This document shows, piece after piece, positions 48,615 to 57,817 of a stretch of 64,000 bases of DNA. The DNA is taken from contig JAUIBL010000002.1 of the NCBI GenBank assembly GCA_030428355.1, forward strand, positions 62,001-126,000, in the 5' to 3' direction. The notes beneath the pieces are model-generated. The model had not been told where the DNA came from, did no database searches, and saw only the letters and a program-made list of their open reading frames with translations. Each line of letters starts with the position of its first letter. The stretch's first letter is position 1. The position numbers and the translations under genes are program-made. This DNA comes from Alphaproteobacteria bacterium. GTDB taxonomy: Bacteria; Pseudomonadota; Alphaproteobacteria; Rhodobacterales; Rhodobacteraceae.

Positions 48615-49678
48615 TGGCTTATGTGGCGACCCGCGGCGGCGAACGCGCGATCGAACAGTCCCAGCGGTTGTTCAAGGCCGAGATGGGCGAGATCACTCCC
48701 GAGCGTGTGGCCGAGATCCGCGCGGCGATGCCCTATCTCATCGACCGGGTGATGGGCGAAGCGTCGCTCTATGACGAAGATCTGGCGGCACTGGCCTTGG
48801 CGCAGACAGGCGGGGAGCTTTACGAGGCGGTGCTCTTGCTGCGGGCATGGCGGACGACGCAGCCGCGCATCGCTGTGGCGGAACCGGTGACGCAGGAGGG
48901 GTTGTTCACGCATCGGCGCATTTCGGCGGCGTTCAAGGACATTCCCGGCGGGCAGGTGCTTGGGCCGACGATGGATTATGCGCATCGCATCCTTGCGACC
49001 GAGGTTCTGGACGGGCAGGTGCACCGCCCCGATCCGGTGGAGCCTGCGGCAAGGCCCTCGCCCGCGCGGCAGCCGTCGGTCGCGGCGTGGCAGGCGGAGA
49101 ACGGTCTGCTGACCGGGGCTGTCCCTGACAAGACGGTCGGCAACGACATCCCCGACGTGACGCGCGAGCCGCTGCTGTTTCCGGCGAAGCGCGCGCACAC
49201 CTTGCAAAGCCTGGCACGGGCGGAAACGGGGGGCGTGCTGGCGCTGGGCTATGCCGCGCAGCGCGGCTATGGGCAGGCGCATCCCACGGTGAATGAGCTG
49301 CGTCTGGCCGAGGCCGAGATCGTCGTCACCCATCCGCGCGGAACGCAGTTCAGCGCCGGGCGGGTCAAGGTCAGCCAGGCCGAGGTGGTCGACAAGAAGG
49401 GTGACGGTCTGCGGCTGGGTTTTGCCGCGACATTGGGCTGGAACGAGGTCAAGGTGATCGCGGCGGCGACGCTGGACCTCAATGCCGAGGGTGCGCCGAA
49501 GGGGGCGCCGACCGAAGAGGAGTTCTTCCTCTATCACACCGAAGGCGTCGAAAGTTCAGGCTTCTGCATCCACTTCAAGCTGCCGCATTACGTGACCTTC
49601 CAGTCGAGCCTCGATGCGATGCGCGATGCCAAGGCCCAAAAGGCCGCCAAGGAAAAAAGCCCGGAGCCTGCGGAATGA
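48614..49678 (+). CDS. phnI: C-P lyase complex subunit PhnI, divergent
   Basis: A 354-residue PhnI, the subunit that transfers the phosphonate onto the ribose of ATP. Conserved: RGGERAIEQSQ, FKDIPGGQVLGPTMDYAHR, QRGYGQAHPTVNELR, and near the C terminus IHFKLPHYVTFQ with the two His that bind metal in the E. coli protein. The stretch LGWNEVKVIAAATLDL (about residues 270-285) stands where most PhnI read ERKAMAMALVDRAL-like, so this copy is noticeably divergent. It is coupled to phnJ by ATGA. Confidence 0.9.
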   Translation: MAYVATRGGERAIEQSQRLFKAEMGEITPERVAEIRAAMPYLIDRVMGEASLYDEDLAALALAQTGGELYEAVLLLRAWRTTQPRIAVAEPVTQEGLFTHRRISAAFKDIPGGQVLGPTMDYAHRILATEVLDGQVHRPDPVEPAARPSPARQPSVAAWQAENGLLTGAVPDKTVGNDIPDVTREPLLFPAKRAHTLQSLARAETGGVLALGYAAQRGYGQAHPTVNELRLAEAEIVVTHPRGTQFSAGRVKVSQAEVVDKKGDGLRLGFAATLGWNEVKVIAAATLDLNAEGAPKGAPTEEEFFLYHTEGVESSGFCIHFKLPHYVTFQSSLDAMRDAKAQKAAKEKSPEPAE

Positions 49679-50589
49679 CCCTTCAGACCCTCACCAAACC
49701 TTGGGAGCCGATGTCCTATGGCTTTCTGGACGGATCGGCCAAGCGCGAGATCCGGCGCAAGATGATCAAGGCAATCGCGGTGCCGGGCTGTCAGATGCCC
49801 TATGCCAGTCGCGAGGTGCCGATGGCGCGGGGGTGGGGCACGGGTGGTCTGCAGGTGTCGCTGACGCTGGTGAACCCGGCGATGCGGGTCAAGGTGATCG
49901 ACCAGGGTGCCGACGACAGCGTCAATGCCGCGTCCATCCGGCGGTTCATCGCGCGGGTGGCGGGCACGCCGACGACGATGGATACGCTGGAGGCCGATCT
50001 GATCCAGTCGCGCCACCGCATCCCGGAAGAAGTGCTGCGCGAAGATCAGGTGCTGGTCCTGCAGGTGCCGAATCCGGAACCGCTGCGCCCGGTGCAACCG
50101 AATATGTCGATTGCCCGACAGATGCACGCGGATGCGGATTACGGGCGGATGTGGCTGCAGCTTTACGAACAGATCGTCCGGTCCGGGCGCGTGATGCAGG
50201 GGGCGAGTTATCCCAGCCTCGTGCATGGGCGGCACGTCATGACCCCATCACCGATCCCGCGCTGGGACGTGCCCAAGCTACATATGGCAAAACACCTGAC
50301 CATTCTGTCGGCGGGACGGGAAAAGCGCATCTTCGCGGTGCCGCCCTTTACAAGGGTCGAACCGCTGGTGTTCTCGGACGTGCCCTACAAGGTCGAGGAT
50401 CATGCAGGTTTGACCTGTCATCGCTCGGGAACGCGCGGGTTTTTCATGAACGAGATCCCGCAGGATGACGGCAGTTCGGTCTTCGAAGTGTCGGACAGTG
50501 AATGGGGCGTCAAGGCGATCCGCCGCCGCGACGGAGAAGAGGTCGCCCTAGGCGAGACCTGGTACAAGAACGGGAAAATGCCGTCATGA
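49675..50589 (+). CDS. phnJ: PhnJ-like C-P lyase subunit lacking Fe-S cysteines
   Basis: A 304-residue PhnJ. The body is well conserved: VPGCQMPYASREVPMARGWG with Gly38 (E. coli Gly32), VKVIDQGADDSVNAASIRR, SRHRIPEE, QVPNPEPLRPV, GREKRIFAVPPFTRVEPL. In E. coli, Cys241, Cys244, Cys266 and Cys272 hold the [4Fe-4S] cluster and the thiyl radical. By alignment these are Cys248, Ser251, Val272 and Gly278 here. Only two Cys remain in the whole protein (39 and 248). A new C-terminal tail of about 25 residues follows. The frame is continuous into the overlap with phnK, so this is not a frameshift. Radical-SAM C-P cleavage appears impossible; the retained activity is unknown. Confidence 0.88.
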   Translation: MTLQTLTKPWEPMSYGFLDGSAKREIRRKMIKAIAVPGCQMPYASREVPMARGWGTGGLQVSLTLVNPAMRVKVIDQGADDSVNAASIRRFIARVAGTPTTMDTLEADLIQSRHRIPEEVLREDQVLVLQVPNPEPLRPVQPNMSIARQMHADADYGRMWLQLYEQIVRSGRVMQGASYPSLVHGRHVMTPSPIPRWDVPKLHMAKHLTILSAGREKRIFAVPPFTRVEPLVFSDVPYKVEDHAGLTCHRSGTRGFFMNEIPQDDGSSVFEVSDSEWGVKAIRRRDGEEVALGETWYKNGKMPS

Positions 50590-51383
50590 CGCTTACACTC
50601 GACGCACCGCGTATCGTCACGACGCATCCGCTCTTGCAGGTGCATCACGTGTCAAAATCCTATGGATCGGTCACGGCACTGCGCGATGTGTCCGCCATCG
50701 CCTATCCCGGCGAGGTTCTGGGCATCGTAGGGGAAAGCGGTTCGGGCAAATCCACGCTTCTGCGCATGATGAACCTCGGGGAAACGCCGGACACGGGCAG
50801 CTACACGCTCGACCTTCCGGATGTGGAGGGCAACCTTTTCGACCTCGACCGGTTTGCGCGGCGGATGCTGTGCGCGACGCGGATCGGGATCGTCTACCAG
50901 AACCCGCATCTGGGGCTGCTGATGAAACACTCCTCTTCGGGCAACGTGGCCGAACGGCTCTTGGTGGCGGGCGAACGCAGTTTTGCGACACTGCGCGCCA
51001 AAGCCACCGCCGCGCTTGAGGCGTCGGAGTTTCCTCTCGACCGGCTGGATGCGCCACCCATCGAATTGTCGGGCGGGATGCAACAGCGGGTGCAACTGGC
51101 CAAGGCCATCGCGCTGGAACCTGCGCTTCTTTTGCTGGATGAACCGACCACCGGGCTGGATGTCAGCGTACAGGCGCTGGTGCTCGATACGCTGAAGCGG
51201 CTGCAACAGGAACGGCGGATCACCATGGTGATCGTCAGTCACGATCTGGGTGTGATCCGCACTCTGGCAGATCGTGTGATGGTCATGCGCGGAGGCGCGG
51301 TCGTCGAGGCGGGGCTGGTCGACCAGATTTTCCAGGACCCGCAACACGCCTACACACAACAATTGGTGCATGCAAAGCTATGA
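50586..51383 (+). CDS. phnK: C-P lyase complex ATPase PhnK
   Basis: A 265-residue ABC-type ATPase that binds the C-P lyase core. Walker A GIVGESGSGKSTLLRM, signature ELSGGMQQRVQLAKAIA, Walker B ALLLLDEPTTGLDVSV. The PhnK-like insertion (TRIGIVYQNPHLGLLMKHSS) contacts the core in E. coli. It is coupled to phnJ and phnL by ATGA. Confidence 0.93.
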   Translation: MTLTLDAPRIVTTHPLLQVHHVSKSYGSVTALRDVSAIAYPGEVLGIVGESGSGKSTLLRMMNLGETPDTGSYTLDLPDVEGNLFDLDRFARRMLCATRIGIVYQNPHLGLLMKHSSSGNVAERLLVAGERSFATLRAKATAALEASEFPLDRLDAPPIELSGGMQQRVQLAKAIALEPALLLLDEPTTGLDVSVQALVLDTLKRLQQERRITMVIVSHDLGVIRTLADRVMVMRGGAVVEAGLVDQIFQDPQHAYTQQLVHAKL

Positions 51384-52099
51384 CCCCGGTTCTGGACATC
51401 GAAGGCCTGAGCAAAGGCTTCACCCTGCATCATCTGGGCAACCGGATCGAGGCGTTCGACGACATCTCGTTCACCGTCGGGGCAGGGGAATTCGTGCTGC
51501 TGAAGGGTGCGAACGGGGCGGGCAAATCGACCCTTTTGCGGACGCTCTACAGGTCCTATCTGCCGCGCGCGGGGGTGATCCGGTTCCATTCCGATCATGG
51601 CCCCATCGACCTTGCCCGCGCGGCGGATATTGACGTGGCGCATCTGCGGCGGACCGAGATCGGGTTCGTTACCCAGTTCCTGCAGGCGCGGCCCCGCGTC
51701 AGTGCCGAGGCCATCGTGGCCGAACCGCTGCGGTTGCATGGTGTGGCGGTGGAAGAGGCGCTGGCGCAGGCGCGGGAGGCTTTGAAAACCTTCGGGGTGA
51801 AGCCGGACTTGTGGAAGGCTTATCCCACAACCTTTTCCGGCGGGGAGCAGCAGAAGGTGAACCTCGCACGGGCGTTGATCCTGCCGCAGAAGCTATTGCT
51901 TCTGGACGAACCCACAGCATCGCTCGACGCGCATGCGCGCGCGGCGCTGGTGGCCCGTCTGGCCGAACTGAAGGCGGCCGGCACCGCGATGATCGGGGTG
52001 TTTCACCATCCCGGCGACGTCGAACAGTTGATCGACCGCGTGGTCGATCTCACCCCCGATTTCATCAAGAGCGAGGACCGGACCGATGTGGATCTCTGA
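51380..52099 (+). CDS. phnL: C-P lyase complex ATPase PhnL
   Basis: A 239-residue ABC ATPase. Walker A reads LLKGANGAGKSTLLRTLY, the Q-loop area EIGFVTQFLQARPRVSA is PhnL-specific, followed by TTFSGGEQQKVNLARALI and LLLLDEPTASLDAH. PhnL is needed for nucleotide-phosphonate formation. Its end overlaps phnM by 14 bases. Confidence 0.93.
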   Translation: MTPVLDIEGLSKGFTLHHLGNRIEAFDDISFTVGAGEFVLLKGANGAGKSTLLRTLYRSYLPRAGVIRFHSDHGPIDLARAADIDVAHLRRTEIGFVTQFLQARPRVSAEAIVAEPLRLHGVAVEEALAQAREALKTFGVKPDLWKAYPTTFSGGEQQKVNLARALILPQKLLLLDEPTASLDAHARAALVARLAELKAAGTAMIGVFHHPGDVEQLIDRVVDLTPDFIKSEDRTDVDL

Positions 52100-53273
52100 T
52101 GTGACGCTGGTGCTTCCCGACCGCGCGGTCAGCCGCGCGTCGTTGCGGATTGCGGACGGCAAGATCGCCGAGCTTGTCGAGCGTCCTGTGCCCGGCGGTA
52201 TCACCGGCCCGGACCTGACGGTCTATCCGGGTTTCATCGATATGCATGGCGACATGATCGAGCTGGAACTCGAGCCGCGCGCGCGGGTGGATTTCCCGAT
52301 GGAGGTGGCGCTGGCCTCGCTGGATGCGCGGCTTGCGGCGGCGGGTGTGACAACGGCCTATGCCGCGGTATCTTTCTCGCGCGGGGCGCGTGACGGGGAA
52401 CGTAGGTCCTATGCGCATACCAGCCAGGTCATCCGTCAGCTTCACGCGATGCGCGAGACCTGCCGGGTCGATCATCGCATCCACGCGCGGTTCGACATCA
52501 CCTTCGACAATGCGGTCGGTGTGCTGGAGCAACTGCTGGACGATGAGCAGGTCGATCTGGTGTCGCTGATGGATCACACGCCGGGGCAGGGGCAGTACCG
52601 CAATCTCGAAGTGCATGTGAAGAACAAGGCGGCGCATCACGGGATTTCGGAAACCGAAGCCCGTCAGATGGTGGCAAATACCATTGCGCTGCGGTCGCGT
52701 CCTCAGGAAATCCTGATGGGCAATATCCGCGCGGTGTCGAAAATGTGCGCAGATCACGGAGTGAGCCTTGCCAGCCACGACGATGATACCGTGTCCAAGG
52801 CGCATCTGATGGCCGACATGGGGGCGAGGATCGCCGAGTTTCCAGTGACGATGGAGGCCGCCAAGGCCGCGGTGGACAAGGGCATGATGACGGCGATGGG
52901 TGCGCCGAATGCGATGCGGGGGCAAAGCTATTCGGGCAACCTGTCCGCGCGGGTTCTGCATGCAGCGGGGCTGTTGCACATCCTTGCGTCCGATTACCAT
53001 CCCGGTGCCATGCTGGCTGCCGTCCACGCTCTTGCCCCAAGCGATCCCGACGGATTGGCCGGGGCGGTGCGGCTGGTGTCGGTCAATCCTGCGCGGGCGC
53101 TGGGGCTGTCGGATCGGGGGACGCTGGCCATCGGCAAACGTGCGGATCTGTTCGTGACCGATGCGCGTGGCCGGGTCGCACTGACGCTGTGCGGCGGGCA
53201 AGTCGTGTATCACAACGGGACGCTCGACCTCGCGGCGTCCAAATCTCGGGCATTTGCCGAGGCAGTGGGGTGA
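52086..53273 (+). CDS. phnM: alpha-D-ribose 1-methylphosphonate 5-triphosphate diphosphatase PhnM
   Basis: A 395-residue amidohydrolase that releases pyrophosphate from the ribosyl triphosphate intermediate. Motifs: GFIDMHGDMIELELEPRARV (metal), LVSLMDHTPGQGQYRN (typical PhnM), LASHDDDTVSKAH, EFPVTMEAAKAA, MGAPNAMRGQSYSGN and ILASDYHPGAML (late Asp). A second PhnM-like protein is encoded at 60555-61763. phnN and phnP were not seen in the window. Confidence 0.92.
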   Translation: MWISDVTLVLPDRAVSRASLRIADGKIAELVERPVPGGITGPDLTVYPGFIDMHGDMIELELEPRARVDFPMEVALASLDARLAAAGVTTAYAAVSFSRGARDGERRSYAHTSQVIRQLHAMRETCRVDHRIHARFDITFDNAVGVLEQLLDDEQVDLVSLMDHTPGQGQYRNLEVHVKNKAAHHGISETEARQMVANTIALRSRPQEILMGNIRAVSKMCADHGVSLASHDDDTVSKAHLMADMGARIAEFPVTMEAAKAAVDKGMMTAMGAPNAMRGQSYSGNLSARVLHAAGLLHILASDYHPGAMLAAVHALAPSDPDGLAGAVRLVSVNPARALGLSDRGTLAIGKRADLFVTDARGRVALTLCGGQVVYHNGTLDLAASKSRAFAEAVG

Positions 53274-53343
53274 GAAGTTCAACGAAACTTCATTCGACGG
53301 TGCACTGACTGTTACGTTCGAGACCTAGGATCAGGCCAAGGAA

Positions 53344-53359
53344 ATTCATTCGGATGAAT
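53344..53359. promoter_or_regulatory. PhnF-type operator 2
   Basis: The same ATTCATTCGGATGAAT as before phnF ends 4 bases before the phnC ATG. Its right arm supplies a GGATGA 6 bases ahead of the ATG. An additional half-site TTCATTCG lies at 53289-53296. It suggests separate PhnF control of phnCDE. Confidence 0.75.
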
Positions 53360-53363
53360 CGCC

Positions 53364-54164
53364 ATGGCCGGAACCCTCTCGCTCTCGAACGTATCCCGGA
53401 TTTTCGGAGACACCCGCGCGGTTGACCGCGTTTCGCTCGACATCGCGCCGGGCCAGTTCGTCGGGGTGATCGGTCGCTCGGGGGCGGGCAAGTCGACCAT
53501 GCTGCGGCTGGTGAACCGGTTGATCGACCCAAGCGAAGGGTCGATCTCGTTCGATGGCACGGAGATCACGGCCCTCAAGGGCAAGGCGCTGCGGGCATGG
53601 CGGCGCGACTGCGCGATGATCTTCCAGCAGTTCAACCTTGTCGACCGTCTGGACGTGCTGACCAATGTCCTGATCGGGCGTCTGGCCGAGCATGGCTTCT
53701 TCAGTTCCATGTCGATGCGGTTCACGGATGAAGAGCGCACGATGGCGCTGCAGGCGCTGGACAGGTTGGATCTTGTCCCACAGGCGCTGCAGCGCGCGGG
53801 TACGCTTTCAGGTGGCCAGCAGCAACGTGTCGCCATTGCCAAAGCCTTGGTGCAACGGCCGAAAATCATGCTGGCGGATGAACCCATCGCGTCGCTTGAT
53901 CCTGCCAATGCCACGCTTGTGATGGACGGTCTCAAGCAGATCAACACCGAAGACGGGCTGACCGTGCTGGTCAACCTGCACACGCTGGACACCGCACGCG
54001 CCTATTGCGACCGCATCATCGCGATGCGCGCGGGGCGCGTCTTTTTCGACGGCACGGCGGCTCAACTGACCGACGATGTCAGGCGCGACATCTACGGCAC
54101 GGACGGTCTGCGCGATTTCAACGAGGCCGTGACCTCGACCCAGCGCCTTGCCGTGCCGGCCTGA
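53364..54164 (+). CDS. phnC: phosphonate ABC transporter ATP-binding protein PhnC
   Basis: A 266-residue ABC ATPase: [72 protein letters not shown]. It energises phosphonate uptake with PhnD and two PhnE permeases downstream. The start directly follows the operator. A 36-base gap leads to phnD. Confidence 0.95.
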   Translation: MAGTLSLSNVSRIFGDTRAVDRVSLDIAPGQFVGVIGRSGAGKSTMLRLVNRLIDPSEGSISFDGTEITALKGKALRAWRRDCAMIFQQFNLVDRLDVLTNVLIGRLAEHGFFSSMSMRFTDEERTMALQALDRLDLVPQALQRAGTLSGGQQQRVAIAKALVQRPKIMLADEPIASLDPANATLVMDGLKQINTEDGLTVLVNLHTLDTARAYCDRIIAMRAGRVFFDGTAAQLTDDVRRDIYGTDGLRDFNEAVTSTQRLAVPA

Positions 54165-54200
54165 CCCAACTGCCACCTGCAACCCAAGGGGAGATGACCC

Positions 54201-55121
54201 ATGAAACTGTTGACCACCACCGCACTGATCGCCGTTCTGGCCACCGCTGCCGCAGCCGACGGCTGGAAAGACGACTACCAGGTTCTGAAGTTCGGCATCC
54301 TGTCCGGCGAGAACGAAAAGGACCGCCTGATGCGTAACGAACCGCTGCGCGTCTATCTCGAAGACACGCTGGGTGTTCAGGTCGAGATCTTCACCGCAGG
54401 CAATTATGACGGCGTGATTCAGGCGCTGGCCGCCGACCAGATCGAGATCGCGCGCCTTGGGTCATCCGCCTATGCGGCGGCCTACACGGCGACCAATGGC
54501 GGTGTTGTGCCGACGCTGACCGGCAAGGCCCTGAACGGGGACACGGGTTACTACTCCATCGTCGTGACCCGCTGCGACAGCGGCATCAAGAGCCTTGAAG
54601 ACGCCAAGGGCAAGGTTCACGCCTTTGCCGATCCGGACAGCACCTCGGGTTATGCGGTGCCGTACTTCAACATGGTGACGCGCGAAGGCTTCAAGCCGGA
54701 AGAGTTCTTCAGCACGGTGACGTTCTCGGGCAGCCACGAAGCTGGCGTGACAGGTGTTGTCAACGGCACCTTCGACACGGCGGCCACCTATCAGGACAAC
54801 GACACTGATGGCGTCTATCAGCGCATGGAAGACAAGGGCATGATCGAACCCGGTCAGGTCTGCAAGATCTGGCAGAGCCCAGAAATCACGTCCGGCCCGT
54901 GGACCTTCCGCAAGAACCTGCCCGAGGCGCTGATCGAAGACGTGACAGCCGCCATCGAAAGCTTCCCGACGGCTGATCCCGAAGGCTACAAGCTCTATTC
55001 GTCCTGGACCGCGGACAACCCCAACCCGGATGACGGCTTCGTACGTGTTGATCACGAGCGGTACCAGTGGATCGTCGACATGCGCGCGTGGATCAAGGAA
55101 CAGCGTCGTTCGGGCTCCTGA
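54201..55121 (+). CDS. phnD: phosphonate-binding periplasmic protein PhnD
   Basis: A 306-residue binding protein with Sec signal (MKLLTTTALIAVLATAAAADG). The ligand-site pattern FADPDSTSGYAVPYFN is the hallmark of PhnD, with TFSGSHEAGVTGVVNGTFD following. AAGGGGAG precedes the ATG. The exact ligand among phosphonates or phosphate esters cannot be read. Confidence 0.94.
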   Translation: MKLLTTTALIAVLATAAAADGWKDDYQVLKFGILSGENEKDRLMRNEPLRVYLEDTLGVQVEIFTAGNYDGVIQALAADQIEIARLGSSAYAAAYTATNGGVVPTLTGKALNGDTGYYSIVVTRCDSGIKSLEDAKGKVHAFADPDSTSGYAVPYFNMVTREGFKPEEFFSTVTFSGSHEAGVTGVVNGTFDTAATYQDNDTDGVYQRMEDKGMIEPGQVCKIWQSPEITSGPWTFRKNLPEALIEDVTAAIESFPTADPEGYKLYSSWTADNPNPDDGFVRVDHERYQWIVDMRAWIKEQRRSGS

Positions 55122-55224
55122 GCCTGTGATGTGACGGGGTCTCTGCATGCCCCGATCCCCATGGCGTATGTCCCTGCGCCATGGGGCTTTGTCGCCTGAC
55201 GTCCCGCGCCGCCCGGAGCCGAAC

Positions 55225-56172
55225 ATGACAGCCACAGCCGATTTCAACGCTATCCCCGCGTCCGACCGCGCCTCTGCCCTGTCGGCCTTCGAGGCGGAGT
55301 TCGCAGCGCAGCGCCGATATGCGCGCCGTGCCTGGGCCATCGGCACGGGTCTCTTCCTAATCGTTTTCGTTCTGACGGCGTGGATCGGCGATTTCTTCAA
55401 GGTCACGCAGGTGACCATGCCGGACGGATCGCGCGACTGGCGCTGGATCATCCCGGCGGGCATTCCGCGTCTTGGCGAATATATCGAAAAGACCATCCCG
55501 ACTCTGCGTTGGGACACCCTTGGCACGGATTTCGCCAACTGGTTCTGGCGCTGGAAGATCTGGATGGAGCTGTTGTTCGAAACCGTCCTAATCGCCTTCA
55601 TGGCGACGGTGTTCGGAGTGATCGGCGGGTTTCTTCTGTCCTTCCCGGCCTCGCGGAACCTTGCGCCCAACACATGGGTCCTTTGGATCACCCGCCGCTA
55701 TCTCGAGATCGCGCGGACCGTGCCGGAGCTGGTCTGGGCGCTGATCTTCGTCTTCTGTTTCTCCGTCGGGCCGATGGCCGGGGTTCTGGCCATCGGGCTG
55801 CATGCGGCGGGCGCGCTGGGCAAGCTGTATTCCGAGGTCAACGAGAACATCGACATGCGCCCGCTCGAAGGTGTGAAAGCCGCCGGTGGCACATGGTTCG
55901 ACCAGATCCGCTACGGGGCGGTGCCGCAGGTGATGCCCAACATCATCAGCTACACGCTGCTGCGCTTCGAGATCAACGTGCGCGCCTCGTCGATCATCGG
56001 TTATGTCGGCGCGGGTGGTCTGGGGCAGGAATTCCGCACCGCCATGAGTTTTCAGGAATACACCGACCTTTCGGCGCTCTTCGTCATCATCTTCGTGACC
56101 GTGATGATCATCGATTACGGGTCGGAAAAGCTGCGCCACCGGATCATTCACCTTGAGGAGACCCGGCCATGA
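55225..56172 (+). CDS. phnE: phosphonate ABC transporter permease PhnE (1)
   Basis: A 315-residue membrane permease with about five to six segments (for example GTGLFLIVFVLTAWIG). The coupling region is EGVKAAGGTWFDQIRYGAVP followed by VRASSIIGYVGAGGLGQEF, typical of PhnE. The start ATG at 55225 is chosen within a longer open frame. It overlaps the second PhnE by ATGA. Confidence 0.93.
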   Translation: MTATADFNAIPASDRASALSAFEAEFAAQRRYARRAWAIGTGLFLIVFVLTAWIGDFFKVTQVTMPDGSRDWRWIIPAGIPRLGEYIEKTIPTLRWDTLGTDFANWFWRWKIWMELLFETVLIAFMATVFGVIGGFLLSFPASRNLAPNTWVLWITRRYLEIARTVPELVWALIFVFCFSVGPMAGVLAIGLHAAGALGKLYSEVNENIDMRPLEGVKAAGGTWFDQIRYGAVPQVMPNIISYTLLRFEINVRASSIIGYVGAGGLGQEFRTAMSFQEYTDLSALFVIIFVTVMIIDYGSEKLRHRIIHLEETRP

Positions 56173-57026
56173 CCGTCACCCCGGAACAGATCGCTGAGGC
56201 CCGCGCAAACGTGCCGCTGGCCTTTCAGGCACCGTTGCCGGTGCGCCTGCGCCGCTATGCGCTCTGGGCGTTTTTCGTGGGGCTGTTCTGCTGGTGCCTT
56301 TACGATTTCAACTTCTCGCCCGCCCGCATCTGGGAAGGGCTGGGGCGCTTCGGCACCGTCGCGAGCTTCATGTTCCCGCCCTACATATGGACAAGCTGGG
56401 CAGAGTTTTCGGAAATCCTGAACGGTCTGGGTGAGACCCTCGCGATTGCGTTTCTGGGCACGGTGCTGGGCGCGGTCTTTGCCTTTCCGCTGTCCTTCCT
56501 CGGGGCCAAGAACATCAACCGCCTGAACTGGCTGCGCTTGTCGACGCGGCGTGGCTATGACGTGATCCGCGCCTTCGAGACGCTGATCCTTGCGCTGATC
56601 TTCATACGCGCCTTCGGGCTGGGGCCGCTTGCGGGCATCCTTGCCATCGCGGTGAGCGAGATCGGCACCTTTGCCAAGCTGTTCTCCGAAGCCATCGAGA
56701 ACACGTCGAACAAACCCGTTGAAGGGGTGAAAGCCTCGGGTGGGTCGCGGTTGCAGCAAATCCGGTTCGGCATCGCCCCCCAGGTCAACCCGGTGATCCT
56801 GTCGATCCTGCTCTACAACTTCGAGTCCAACGTGCGGTCGGGCACGATCCTTGGCATCGTCGGGGCTGGCGGGATCGGGTTTCTGCTGTCCGACCGCATC
56901 GCGGCCTATCGATGGGGCGAGGCGTGGTCGATCATCTTCCTGATCATCGCCATGGTCTACGTGATCGACTGGCTGTCCGGCCTGATCCGGCAACGGCTGA
57001 TCGGAAAGACGGACTTGGCGAAGTGA
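56169..57026 (+). CDS. phnE: phosphonate ABC transporter permease PhnE (2)
   Basis: A 285-residue paralogue of the preceding permease (EGVKASGGSRLQQIRFGIAP, NVRSGTILGIVGAGGIGF). The two likely form a heterodimer. A 161-base gap to the next gene shows no clear hairpin or palindrome. Confidence 0.93.
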   Translation: MTVTPEQIAEARANVPLAFQAPLPVRLRRYALWAFFVGLFCWCLYDFNFSPARIWEGLGRFGTVASFMFPPYIWTSWAEFSEILNGLGETLAIAFLGTVLGAVFAFPLSFLGAKNINRLNWLRLSTRRGYDVIRAFETLILALIFIRAFGLGPLAGILAIAVSEIGTFAKLFSEAIENTSNKPVEGVKASGGSRLQQIRFGIAPQVNPVILSILLYNFESNVRSGTILGIVGAGGIGFLLSDRIAAYRWGEAWSIIFLIIAMVYVIDWLSGLIRQRLIGKTDLAK

Positions 57027-57187
57027 GAAAGGCCCGGATCGACTCTGGTCCGTGGCGACAGTCAGGCGCGACCGCTCTGGTGGGACCGCATCTTCCGTAC
57101 CGCGGAACTTGATGAGCCGGGCGGCAAGGCCGACCCGCTTGGTCAGGGACTTCCCAAAAGTTTGAACACCATGACGGAGACACCAAG

Positions 57188-57817
57188 ATGAGTGGCGCTG
57201 GATCGAAGAAACACCTCACTGAAGCCCCGAACATCCATCCCGAAGCCAGCGTCGTGGACTGCGCACTGGGGGCTTGGACCGAGGTGGGCAAAGGCACGTC
57301 GATGCGGGCGTCGACCATGGGCGACTGGTCCTATATCACTCAGGATTGCCATGTCGTCTGGACCAGCATCGGCAAGATGTGCTCGATCGCGAATTCCACG
57401 CGCATCAATCCCGGCAATCATCCGACCTGGCGCGCAGTCCAGCATCACAGCGTCTACCGGGCCGAGGCCTATGGGCTGGGCGAGGACGACCACGACTTCT
57501 TTGACTGGCGCAAATCGGATTGGGTGACGATCGGTCATGACGTGTGGATCGGCCACGGTGTGACCGTGACGGCAGGTGTGACCATCGGGACTGGTGCCGT
57601 CATCGGTGCGGGGGCAGTGGTGACAAAGGATGTGGCACCCTATACCGTTGTCGGCGGCGTCCCCGCTCGGGTGATCAAACGCCGCTTTACCGAAGCCCAG
57701 GCCGACGCACTTCAGGACATTGCCGTCTGGGATTGGTCACGAGACAGATACCGTGCGGCCTTGCCGGACATTCGGGCGCTGGAGATTGATGCCTTCATTG
57801 AAAAATACCGCCGCTGA
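57188..57817 (+). CDS. phosphonate-cluster hexapeptide-repeat acyltransferase
   Basis: A 209-residue left-handed beta-helix transferase of the type repeatedly found in phn operons. Hexapeptide repeats run through [20 protein letters not shown] and [20 protein letters not shown], after an N-terminal [20 protein letters not shown]. The acceptor is unknown, perhaps an aminophosphonate. The next gene starts inside its last 29 bases. Confidence 0.88.
   Translation: MSGAGSKKHLTEAPNIHPEASVVDCALGAWTEVGKGTSMRASTMGDWSYITQDCHVVWTSIGKMCSIANSTRINPGNHPTWRAVQHHSVYRAEAYGLGEDDHDFFDWRKSDWVTIGHDVWIGHGVTVTAGVTIGTGAVIGAGAVVTKDVAPYTVVGGVPARVIKRRFTEAQADALQDIAVWDWSRDRYRAALPDIRALEIDAFIEKYRR

Noticed and set aside
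49675-50589. Frameshift as the cause of the missing PhnJ cysteines
   Set aside because: Residues on both sides of each lost Cys still match the family in the same frame, spacing between the last two positions is unchanged, and the gene ends in the expected ATGA overlap with phnK.
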